Assembly: GCA_034717985.1 (NCBI GenBank)
Contig: JAYEMH010000021.1
Coordinates: 1-14,315, forward strand
Direction: 5' to 3'
DNA from: JAYEMH01 sp034717985 [NCBI: Candidatus Ratteibacteria bacterium]
Lineage (GTDB): Bacteria > CAZDME01 > JAYEMH01
DNA: 14,315 nucleotides
The position numbers and the translations under genes are program-made. Shown piece after piece: positions 1-5,490 of the stretch. Position 1 is the stretch's first letter; the number at the start of each line of letters is the position of its first letter. The notes beneath the pieces are model-generated. The model saw nothing but the letters and a program-made list of their open reading frames with translations, made no database searches and was not told the origin of the DNA.

Positions 1-239
1 AAAACACAAATTTTACCACCGAAACACTGAATTTAAGAAGCACAGAATTTTAAAAAAATTTACGTCATAACTCCATGGGTCTATATTTCAAATTCATTTT
101 TCAGTGTCTCCGGACTTCCGTGCTTCAGTGGTAATTCTTTTTATCTCTTCTTTCTCTTTTTTCCAATTTGTTTTCCCTTTTTTCTGTGTTCATCCGTGTT
201 TACCTGTGGTTATTTTGTTAATCCTGTAAATCCTGTCGA
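1..239. repeat. Gene-free stretch with degenerate interspersed repeat
   Basis: I see no credible coding region here. The stretch is AT-rich and contains degenerate versions of the units found in the two large gap repeats further right: a 'TCTGTGTTCATCCGTGTTT..CCTGTGGTT' unit near 184-212 and a 'CCGTGCTTCAGTGGT' unit near 118-132. The latter has a partial inverted partner, 'ACCACCGAAACACTGAA', near 15-31. I infer that it belongs to the same repeat family as 3619-4009 and 5121-5488. Membership rests on visual comparison only. Confidence 0.5.
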
Positions 240-350
240 AAATAGAAAGACTGAGCCACCTATTTCTAGGCAACTCAGCCATCCCGAAACTTCGGGATCT
301 GTAGTTTTGCTTGCCCCGTACCCTACGTGGTATGGGGCGTGCCTTTTTCT
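240..350 (-). ncRNA. Structured leader RNA, possibly GEMM (c-di-GMP-I)-like riboswitch
   Basis: Read on the minus strand, three hairpins follow one another. The first has GCCCC/GGGGC (334-338/313-317) with an inner TACC/GGTA helix. The second is an 8-bp stem ATCCCGAA/TTCGGGAT (281-298). The third has CTGAG/CTCAG (274-278/251-255) closed by CCTA-GAAA-TAGG, a GNRA tetraloop. The last hairpin is followed by a U-rich run, as in an intrinsic terminator. The linker 'GCAAAACTACAG' and the 'GGCTGAGTTGCC' after the second stem resemble the conserved GCAAAGC and GG..GC.GGGTTGCC segments of cyclic-di-GMP-I aptamers, but the 5' hairpin lacks the usual GNRA loop. A promoter lies about 40 nt upstream (385-413). 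No downstream gene is visible before the window ends. The structure is seen directly; the riboswitch identity is an inference. Confidence 0.45.
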
Positions 351-384
351 AGAACCGCTTATCTACTTTTAAGCTCTTATAGTA

Positions 385-413
385 AGTATAGCATATCAAT
401 CTTGAAAAAGCAA
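385..413 (-). promoter_or_regulatory. Sigma70-type promoter ahead of the structured RNA
   Basis: On the minus strand, TTGCTT (408-413) and TATACT (385-390) are separated by exactly 17 nt. Initiation near 378 would give a transcript that enters the three-hairpin element within about 40 nt. It lies just outside the outer proS 3'-end duplicate. Confidence 0.55.
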
Positions 414-443
414 AAAAATCTTTCCGAATTTCATCCCCAAATC

Positions 444-649
444 TCATCTCAAATCAAAAGGTTCTTTGAGCATCGCTTCTATCGCCGGGATTACCTCATT
501 TATCCCGACGGTTATCTCTTCTTTATCAGCTCGCCTCTTTAGCCCTGCTTTTCTGTCTTTCAGAAGTTTGGGACTAATCACCAATCTTATCGGGATACCG
601 ATTAAGTCGGCATCTTTGAATTTCACCCCGGCTGATTCCTTCCGGTCAT
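444..649 (-). pseudogene. proS: Duplicated 3' end of proS (prolyl-tRNA synthetase fragment)
   Basis: This segment encodes about the last 68 residues of ProRS, the end of the anticodon-binding domain, through the stop codon. It aligns with the intact proS gene at a constant offset of 1984 bp: 435-649 matches 2419-2633 with four mismatches (500, 509, 535, 555). All four change an amino acid conservatively (N/D, V/L, R/K, D/E). Homology ends abruptly at 649; beyond it the sequence is unrelated. Weaker similarity continues to about 421, just past the stop. No catalytic domain, start or ribosome-binding site is present, so it should not make a functional protein. A GTG at 624-626 could in principle begin a 60-residue peptide, but there is no reason to think it is used. 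It is probably one half of a target-site-like duplication around the toxin-antitoxin cassette. Confidence 0.9.
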
Positions 650-687
650 ATTTCTTGCAATGTGCACATCATTTCATTTTTTCTTCT

Positions 688-999
688 CTATCCTCTATAA
701 GTTTTCTCCGCGCGTATCCTTATATCTAATATCCAAACGATTTTCTGCTTATCATCTACATTAAACAAAACCCGATAATCCCCAATTCTTAATCTGTATT
801 CTGCTACATGAAAAGAAACAGGCATCGGCGGTTTGATTTCCGTAAACCCCTTCTTGTGGAATGGTCTAGGATTACCTCTGAGGTCATCTACTTCATCTAC
901 TATTTTTTTTCTCTGATTTTTATGAGGGATCCTTTTTTGCAGAAATTCGCCAAAATATTTTTTTAGCCTTGGTGTTGGATATCTAATATCGTAGCTCAT
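688..999 (-). CDS. RelE/ParE-superfamily toxin
   Basis: This 103-residue basic protein resembles the RelE/ParE toxin fold. The N-terminal half is helical and rich in Lys and Arg. The C-terminal half has the typical 'YRLRIGDYRVLF' strand (about residues 68-79) followed by 'IVWILDIRIRAEKTYRG', the usual beta-strand and basic tail. Most RelE-like members are ribosome-dependent mRNA interferases and ParE-like ones inhibit gyrase; the sequence does not let me choose. It starts 4 nt after the stop of the Phd/YefM-type antitoxin gene, the usual antitoxin-first order, and is probably co-transcribed from the promoter at 1350-1378. It has no strong Shine-Dalgarno of its own, suggesting translational coupling. 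Only 38 nt separate its stop from the proS 3' duplicate. Length is normal for the family and the gene looks intact. Confidence 0.8.
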   Translation of the reverse strand: MSYDIRYPTPRLKKYFGEFLQKRIPHKNQRKKIVDEVDDLRGNPRPFHKKGFTEIKPPMPVSFHVAEYRLRIGDYRVLFNVDDKQKIVWILDIRIRAEKTYRG

Positions 1000-1003
1000 T
1001 CTT

Positions 1004-1303
1004 TTACCGCTGACCCGCTGAATGATATTTTTTATAGGTTCCCGAAAAAGAAGTGCCTTTAGAACCTCGTTTAATTGCCTCTACGCCTTTATGGATATTC
1101 CTCATAGTATCCGGATCTGAAACTTCATCAAAGAATTCTAGTAATTCAACCATCTTTGCGTAAGGCACAATTACCCTTACCGGTTCCCCTCTTTCGGTTA
1201 CCACTATGGCCGGTTTTTTGTCCTTCATAAATCCACACAAATGGTCTCTTAATTCTCTTACCCCCACATGCTCTGCTTTTATTAAGTCAATTACTGCGCT
1301 CAT
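1004..1303 (-). CDS. Phd/YefM-family antitoxin
   Basis: This 99-residue protein looks like the antitoxin of a type II module. Its N-terminal part ('GVRELRDHLCGFM', then 'PAIVVTERGEPVRVIVPY') matches the Phd/YefM DNA-binding fold, in which a short helix precedes a strand pair containing the characteristic 'T.RG.PV.V..P' segment. The rest is a helical, charged region expected to wrap the toxin. I chose the ATG at 1301-1303 because AAGGAGG sits 6 nt upstream. An in-frame ATG 42 nt further upstream lies within the palindrome between the -10 box and the Shine-Dalgarno and has no such signal. The partner is the RelE-like toxin 4 nt downstream. The palindrome at 1323-1344, between the -10 box and the ribosome-binding site, fits autorepression by the antitoxin or toxin-antitoxin complex; this is inferred from known Phd/YefM systems. 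Confidence 0.82.
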   Translation of the reverse strand: MSAVIDLIKAEHVGVRELRDHLCGFMKDKKPAIVVTERGEPVRVIVPYAKMVELLEFFDEVSDPDTMRNIHKGVEAIKRGSKGTSFSGTYKKYHSAGQR

Positions 1304-1322
1304 GATAACCTCCTTTTTATAA

Positions 1323-1344
1323 TGTGGTAACAAATGTCGCCACA
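1323..1344 (-). promoter_or_regulatory. Palindromic operator of the Phd/RelE module
   Basis: TGTGGTAAC-AAAT-GTCGCCACA is an imperfect inverted repeat with 7 of 9 arm positions matching. It lies between the -10 box (1350-1355) and the Shine-Dalgarno (1310-1316) of the antitoxin gene. That is where Phd/YefM antitoxins bind to autorepress. The role is inferred from position and symmetry. Confidence 0.5.
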
Positions 1345-1349
1345 CTTAA

Positions 1350-1378
1350 AGTATACACCATGCTTTTAGAGTTGTCAA
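1350..1378 (-). promoter_or_regulatory. Strong sigma70-type promoter of the Phd/RelE module
   Basis: On the minus strand, a consensus TTGACA (1373-1378) is followed after 17 nt by TATACT (1350-1355). Transcription would begin about 40 nt before the antitoxin start codon and pass through the palindrome at 1323-1344. Confidence 0.7.
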
Positions 1379-1474
1379 GTGGGAGTGCGATATTTTTTTA
1401 TGCCGGGGAAAAACACTACGGGGAATTTAGCTGGCTACGGGGCTTTTGGAAACTTATTTTGGATATCGTAATTT

Positions 1475-1522
1475 GCGACCTCCAATTTTCAAATTCTTCC
1501 TTTCTTTTAATTTGAACGTCGC
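1475..1522. repeat. Imperfect inverted repeat (hairpin-forming)
   Basis: The arms GCGAC (1475-1479) and GTCGC (1518-1522) enclose an inner pair TTCAAATT/AATTTGAA. It lies between the two toxin-antitoxin modules and is not followed by a convincing T-run on either strand, so I do not call it a terminator. It could be a small interspersed palindrome. Confidence 0.4.
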
Positions 1523-1534
1523 AAAACTTCTACT

Positions 1535-1669
1535 TTACCACCTTTCCGCCAACGCCTCTGCCGCTTCCTCTAAATCTTCCGGAAACACATCAACGTAATA
1601 TTTTAAGGTCGTCGCCACATTCAAAAAATCTAACAACTTTTTTTGAATTTCAAAAAGCTGTTTTAAAGA
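1535..1669 (-). pseudogene. Short unrecognised coding remnant
   Basis: A 44-codon open stretch runs on the minus strand between an in-frame stop (1670-1672) and a TAA (1535-1537). It has no ATG or GTG start with a ribosome-binding site. The peptide has a protein-like makeup: an amphipathic start 'LKQLFEIQKKLLDFL', then 'TLKYYVDVFPEDLEEAAEAL' and a C-terminal 'ERW'. It sits between the HepT and Phd genes and reads in their direction. It may be the tail of a decayed gene carried with the cassette. I do not recognise a family, and at this length chance cannot be excluded. Confidence 0.25.
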
Positions 1670-1716
1670 TTAAACCGACCATTTAACTGAATTTTTATGC
1701 TTTTAAAACTGTTTTA

Positions 1717-2055
1717 TTAGATATTTATTAAACTGCTAATTTCAGATTTTAATTTTGGCAGATTAAACTTTATAGCATCCCAAATTATTCTAGAATCTAA
1801 AATATCATATCCGTGAGTAATGACATTTCGAAAACCGATAATTTTATAAGAATCTGTAATTTTAGACAAAAATTTTTCATCAACCCTTTTTATTCTGTAA
1901 AGAGCTTCTCCGATTATTTCGAATTGCCTCTCAACTGCAGATTGCAAGAGAGATTCTTTTACAAAGTGTGCATAGGTTTTGTTTTTCAGAAAGGATTCTA
2001 TTTTTTCAATAGCTTGCTGAATATCGTATAGATATTTTTTTAGCTCATGCAGCAT
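1717..2055 (-). CDS. hepT: HepT-type HEPN RNase toxin (DUF86)
   Basis: This 112-residue all-helical protein matches the HEPN/DUF86 toxin of type VII MntA-HepT modules. The family's catalytic signature RX4HXY is present exactly: R76, H81 and Y83 in 'RNVITHGYD'. In characterised HepT proteins the Arg and His form the RNase site of a dimer, and the Tyr is the residue AMPylated by MntA to silence the toxin. 'QSAVERQFEIIGEAL' (about 38-52) is the typical central helix. The start overlaps the end of the MntA gene by 11 nt, with the ATG inside the upstream frame, so the two are almost certainly translationally coupled. Length is normal. No substrate can be read from the sequence; known members cleave tRNA or mRNA. 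Confidence 0.9.
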   Translation of the reverse strand: MLHELKKYLYDIQQAIEKIESFLKNKTYAHFVKESLLQSAVERQFEIIGEALYRIKRVDEKFLSKITDSYKIIGFRNVITHGYDILDSRIIWDAIKFNLPKLKSEISSLINI

Positions 2056-2347
2056 ATATGTTTTTCCTCGTTTGCTCTATACTTGCTTTGAGATAAGGAT
2101 TTTTAATTGATTTCTCAATTATAATATCAATTGGACGATGAAAAATATTTTGCAACTGTTCTTTTAATGCAAAATAGTTATCAAAACGGTTGTAATTGTC
2201 ATCTTTCTTAAACTCAACGATTACATCAAGGTCACTACCCGGGCCAAATTTCTCAGTCGTAGCAGATCCAAACAAATCCAGCCGTTTAAGATGCAACTGT
2301 ATACAAATTTTCTCTATTTTTTCTTTATAAGGTCTAATATCCAGCAT
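2045..2347 (-). CDS. mntA: MntA-type minimal nucleotidyltransferase antitoxin
   Basis: This 100-residue protein is a MNT-domain nucleotidyltransferase of the DNA polymerase beta fold. The GSX10DXD motif is intact (G27, S28, D39, D41, within 'DLFGSATTEKFGPGSDLDV'), and a third acidic residue, D74 in 'RPIDIII', fits the metal-binding triad. In type VII systems MntA transfers AMP to the Tyr of the HepT RX4HXY motif, neutralising it. The HepT partner overlaps its 3' end by 11 nt and carries that Tyr. AAGGAG lies about 10 nt upstream of the chosen ATG (2345-2347). It starts only 80 nt after the proS stop and reads in the same direction, but has its own candidate promoter. The family is clear; the AMPylation activity is inferred from it. 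Confidence 0.9.
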   Translation of the reverse strand: MLDIRPYKEKIEKICIQLHLKRLDLFGSATTEKFGPGSDLDVIVEFKKDDNYNRFDNYFALKEQLQNIFHRPIDIIIEKSIKNPYLKASIEQTRKNIYAA

Positions 2348-2371
2348 TATTAATTAACTCCTTCCGAAAAA

Positions 2372-2418
2372 ATTATAGCATATTATTATACCTTTTAAAA
2401 TATAATTTCCCCAATTTT
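2372..2418 (-). promoter_or_regulatory. Candidate promoter for mntA-hepT
   Basis: The very AT-rich gap between proS and mntA holds two TATAAT boxes on the minus strand (2385-2390 and 2372-2377). The first has a poor TTGGGG-like -35 about 18 nt upstream, near 2409-2414. The -10 boxes are convincing, the -35 is not. Confidence 0.4.
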
Positions 2419-2427
2419 CCCCAAATC

Positions 2428-3588
2428 TCATCTCAAATCAAAAGGTTCTTTGAGCATCGCTTCTATCGCCGGGATTACCTCATCTATCCCGAGGGTTATC
2501 TCTTCTTTATCAGCTCGCTTCTTTAGCCCTGCTTTTCTCTCTTTCAGAAGTTTGGGACTAATCACCAATCTTATCGGGATACCGATTAAGTCGGCATCTT
2601 TGAATTTCACCCCGGCTGATTCCTTCCGGTCATCCCATAAAATTTCCCTGCCCCGGTCAGTCAAGCCGCGGTGAAGCCTTTCCGCCAGATTAATTATTTC
2701 CGCATCTTCCCCCAGGCTGAGAATTTCCACCTCATAAGGGGCAAGCGAAATCGGCCAGGTAAGTCCATCGTCATCATGCCAGGTTTCGATTACGGCGGCC
2801 AATAAGCGGCTGACTCCGATGCCGTAACAGCCCATCACCATCGGCTTCTGCGTCCCTGACTCATCGCGGTAAAAGGCCTTCATAGATTGACTGTATTTCG
2901 TTCCCAATTTGAAGATATGGCCGATTTCAATTTCTTCTCCGGTTTTTGAAAAAGAAACAAATTCCTCGGAAAGCTTGCCGCCGATTAAACCCGAATCAGC
3001 CGCCCGTCTCTTTGTTTTCAATCCGCAGCGGGCAAAAATTTTAGCATAAGCCTCGGCCATTTTGTTATAGCTTTTAACGGCGCCGTCTTCATCCAGATCA
3101 AAGCTATAGGCATCCTTCATTGAAAATTCGCGGCTGCGCATCACCCCAAAACGAGGCCGGATTTCATCACGGAACTTGGTCTGGATTTGATAGAGGGTCA
3201 CCGGCAGTTGTTTATAAGAGCGCACCTCACCCCGGACCAGGCTGGTGATAACCTCTTCGTGGGTCGGGCCGAGACCAAACTCTCTCCCGTGGCGGTCTTT
3301 AAGACGCATCATCTCTTTTCCATATTCACTCCAGCGCCCGGTTTCCTGCCAGAGGACGGCCGGATGCAAAACCGGAAGGAGAACTTCCTGCGCCCCGGTT
3401 TTATTCATTTCTTGACGGATGATTGTCTCAACTTTGCGTAAACTCCGCAGGCCGAGAGGCAGATATGAATAGATGCCGCTGGCTAATTTTCGCAGTAATC
3501 CGGCCCGCAGCATCAAACGATGGCTAACCAGGTCTGCTTCCTGCGGATTTTCTTTTAAGGTAACGATAAACGCTTCCCGCCAATGCAT
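2428..3588 (-). CDS. proS: Prolyl-tRNA synthetase lacking the INS editing domain
   Basis: This class II aminoacyl-tRNA synthetase charges tRNA-Pro with proline. The core is clear: 'LMLRAGLLRKLASGIYSYLP' (26-44), motif 1 region with 'GRW' (84-86), motif 2 'TKFRDEIRPRFG' (137-148), 'RSREFSMKDAYSF' (151-163), motif 3 'MGCYGIGVSR' (252-261), and the C-terminal anticodon-binding domain from about 283. Length is 386 residues against about 570 for the usual bacterial enzyme. The missing ~180 residues are the YbaK-like INS domain that clears mischarged Ala-tRNA-Pro. Here 'ADSGLIGG' (197-204) runs almost directly into 'EIGHIFKLGTKYS' (221-233), a clean in-frame join rather than a frameshift. GGGGAGG precedes the ATG. 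It follows ispG after a 439-nt repeat-filled gap, so it may need its own promoter or readthrough. Its last 206 nt are duplicated at 444-649. Confidence 0.95.
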   Translation of the reverse strand: MHWREAFIVTLKENPQEADLVSHRLMLRAGLLRKLASGIYSYLPLGLRSLRKVETIIRQEMNKTGAQEVLLPVLHPAVLWQETGRWSEYGKEMMRLKDRHGREFGLGPTHEEVITSLVRGEVRSYKQLPVTLYQIQTKFRDEIRPRFGVMRSREFSMKDAYSFDLDEDGAVKSYNKMAEAYAKIFARCGLKTKRRAADSGLIGGKLSEEFVSFSKTGEEIEIGHIFKLGTKYSQSMKAFYRDESGTQKPMVMGCYGIGVSRLLAAVIETWHDDDGLTWPISLAPYEVEILSLGEDAEIINLAERLHRGLTDRGREILWDDRKESAGVKFKDADLIGIPIRLVISPKLLKERKAGLKKRADKEEITLGIDEVIPAIEAMLKEPFDLR

Positions 3589-3603
3589 ATTTTCCTCCCC
3601 ACT

Positions 3604-3621
3604 AATGGGACAGTTCTGTCA
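3604..3621. repeat. AATGGGACAG..TGTCA motif, right edge of gap repeat A
   Basis: AATGGGACAGTTCTGTCA at 3604-3621 resembles AATGGGGTCAGATTTGTCA at 4012-4030, in the same orientation, on the other side of gap repeat A. Such sequences recall REP-type elements mobilised by Y1 transposases in other genomes; that link is an impression, not a demonstrated match. Confidence 0.35.
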
Positions 3622-4009
3622 AATACTTAACCACAGAGCACAGAGAACTTCTTTAACATCGACAAAAATCTTAAAATCCTTTAATTCCAATCTGCTTTAA
3701 ATCTACACCACAGAGCCGCAAAGACACAGAGCTATAATAAAACCATTTTCTTTTATCTCTCTGTAAACTCTGTGCGCTCTATGGTTCATTTTTTTTATCC
3801 TGTAACCCCGTCAGAAACGTTTTGTTTTTATTTTTGTATTTTCTTTTTCTTCTCTGTGGACTCTGTGGTTAAATTCTTTCTCTTTTAATTTTGTTTCTGT
3901 GTTCACCTGTGTTTATCTGTGGTTTAATCTCTTTTCCTGCGGTTTGTTTTTTTGTTTTCCCCTCTGCGTCCTCTGTGGTTCCTTTCATTTTCTTTTATTT
4001 TTGACACTA
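3619..4009. repeat. Interspersed gap repeat, copy A (ispG-proS gap)
   Basis: About 390 bp fill the gene-free gap between ispG and proS. The copy aligns along its length with 5121-5488, sharing exact runs such as 'CTCTGTAAACTCTGTGCG' and 'GTCAGAAACGTTTTG'. Internally it is made of short units that are repeated and inverted: AACCACAGAG near the right-hand gene and CTCTGTGGTT or CTGTGTTCACCTGTGTTT nearer ispG. It could therefore fold back on itself. Open frames across it are low-complexity and have no homologous look. Slightly different spacing and many substitutions show that the two copies diverged some time ago. Confidence 0.75.
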
Positions 4010-4011
4010 CC

Positions 4012-4030
4012 AATGGGGTCAGATTTGTCA
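4012..4030. repeat. AATGGGGTCAG..TGTCA motif overlapping the ispG stop
   Basis: AATGGGGTCAGATTTGTCA matches the related motif at 3604-3621, and its last three bases are the complement of the ispG TGA stop. The repeat edge therefore coincides with the end of the gene. Confidence 0.35.
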
Positions 4031-5089
4031 CTTGAATTTTTTAATTTCTTCTATCAAAACCTCAACCCACTTTTTCTCCGGTATCTTTTTAATCTTCTTG
4101 CCTTTTTTGAAAAACCAGCCTTCTTTTCTGCCCGCGGCCAGACCGATATCAGCCTGCCGGGCTTCCTCGGGCCCGTTTACCATACAGCCCATTACCGCCA
4201 CTTTAATCGCCGGCTTCATCCTGTTCGGCGGGTAAATTCCCTTCAGTGATTCTTCAAGCCGGCTGACTATCTTGATTAAATCCACCTGACAACGTCCGCA
4301 AGTCGGACAGGAAACTATCGTCGGTCCGAACCGGCGCAGATTAAGAGCGCTCAGAATTTCGCGGGCAACTTTAACCTCTTCGACCGGATCAGCCGTCAGG
4401 GAAACCCGAATGGTATCGCCAATGCCCTGCCTCAGAAGACAGCCGATACCTATCGCCGAACGGATACTTCCGGCAGAAACAGGCCCGGCTTCGGTAATGC
4501 CCAGATGAAACGGATAATTGCACTTCTTCGCCAGAAGTTGATATGCCCCGACCGTTTCTTCGATATCAAAGGCCTTTAGAGAAAAAATCAGGTCATAGAA
4601 TTTTAAATCCTGACAAAGCCGCATTGCTTTAAGAGCGGCCTCAGCCATATCTTTTCTCAGCGATTTGGACCTCCGCCCGGGAAGAGAGCCGGCGTTAATT
4701 CCGATTCTAACCGGAATTTTTTTCGATTGAGCCGCTTTGAAAATTTTTACCAGGGCGGCTCGATTAGAAATTGTCCCGGGGTTAATCCGCAATCCATCAA
4801 TCCCCTGACTAATTGCCTCCAGGGCTAACTCCGGAAGGAAATGGATATCCGCCACCAAAGGAATATTGATGCCCTTTTTTATCCTGGACAGGCTTTTTGC
4901 CGACTGCCAGTCCGGAACGGCCACCCGGATAATTTCGCATCCCGCTTCTTCCAGACGATGAATTTGGCGGACGGTCCCCTCCCAATCAGCGGTATTCGTT
5001 TTCGTCATTGACTGGATAGAAATCGGGGAATTTCGGCCGATTTTTACTTTTCCTAATTTAACCGGCCGCGTTTTTCTTCGCTTTACCAT
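4028..5089 (-). CDS. ispG: 4-hydroxy-3-methylbut-2-en-1-yl diphosphate synthase (IspG/GcpE)
   Basis: This enzyme performs the penultimate step of the MEP isoprenoid pathway, reductively converting MEcPP to HMBPP with a 4Fe-4S cluster. The N-terminal TIM-barrel is recognisable from 'PISIQSMTKTNTADWEGTV' (22-40), 'DIHF' (81-84), 'GLRINPG' (99-105) and 'RIGINAGSL' (128-136). The cluster ligands are present: C261 and C264 in 'SCPTCGRC', C302 in 'GCMVNGP', followed by E309, matching the E. coli C270/C273/C305/E312 set. Length (353) is normal for the short bacterial form. The motif usually written NGPGEA is NGPEEA here, a minor variation. The ATG at 5087-5089 lacks a strong Shine-Dalgarno. The gene is separated from rseP by the 368-bp gap repeat B. 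It shares the pathway with dxr and with uppS, which consumes its products. Confidence 0.95.
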   Translation of the reverse strand: MVKRRKTRPVKLGKVKIGRNSPISIQSMTKTNTADWEGTVRQIHRLEEAGCEIIRVAVPDWQSAKSLSRIKKGINIPLVADIHFLPELALEAISQGIDGLRINPGTISNRAALVKIFKAAQSKKIPVRIGINAGSLPGRRSKSLRKDMAEAALKAMRLCQDLKFYDLIFSLKAFDIEETVGAYQLLAKKCNYPFHLGITEAGPVSAGSIRSAIGIGCLLRQGIGDTIRVSLTADPVEEVKVAREILSALNLRRFGPTIVSCPTCGRCQVDLIKIVSRLEESLKGIYPPNRMKPAIKVAVMGCMVNGPEEARQADIGLAAGRKEGWFFKKGKKIKKIPEKKWVEVLIEEIKKFK

Positions 5090-5120
5090 CAGGGTATCTC
5101 TAAATTTTAGTCGGGTACTC

Positions 5121-5488
5121 TCAAAAATTAACCACAGAGAACACGGAGAACTTCTTTAACATAGATAAAAATCTTTTAATCCCAATTTGCTTTAATATAC
5201 CACAGAGTCACAAAGGCACAGAGCTATAATAGAACCATTTTCTTTTATCTCTCTGTAAACTCTGTGCGCTCTATGGTTTATTTTTTTTATCCTGTAATCC
5301 CGTCAGAAACGTTTTGTTTTTATTTTTGTATTTTCTTTTTCTACTCTGTGAGCTCTGTGGTTAATCTTTCTCTTTTGATTTTGTTTCTGTGTTCACCTGT
5401 GTTTATCTGTGGTTTGTTTTTTTGTTTTCCCCTCTGTGAACTCTGTGGTTCATTCTTTCATGTTCTTTCATGTTTTATTTGACACTAT
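5121..5488. repeat. Interspersed gap repeat, copy B (rseP-ispG gap)
   Basis: About 370 bp fill the gap between rseP and ispG. This is the second copy of the element at 3619-4009, in the same orientation and order: TTAACCACAGAG near its low-coordinate end, then the 'CTCTGTAAACTCTGTGCG' block, then 'CTGTGTTCACCTGTGTTTATC', ending in TTTGACACTAT just before the rseP stop. Copy A ends likewise in TTTGACACTAC just before the ispG stop. I see no gene in it. Confidence 0.75.
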
Positions 5489-5490
5489 CT

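Noticed and set aside
1475-1522. Intrinsic terminator between the toxin-antitoxin modules
   Set aside because: The stem is interrupted and AT-rich inside, and no T-run follows on either strand.
2428-3588. The short proS as a frameshifted or truncated pseudogene
   Set aside because: Motifs 1-3 and the anticodon-binding domain are all present in one frame, and the missing part corresponds exactly to the INS insertion, which is naturally absent in some lineages.
3899-4249. A 116-residue plus-strand open frame across gap repeat A and the ispG end
   Set aside because: Its first part is low-complexity translation of the repeat (Phe/Leu/Cys-rich) and the rest is antisense to the well-supported ispG. 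It has no domain.
3619-5488. A CRISPR array made of the ACCACAGAG-type repeats
   Set aside because: Units are degenerate, irregularly spaced and in both orientations, with no uniform spacers and no cas genes nearby.
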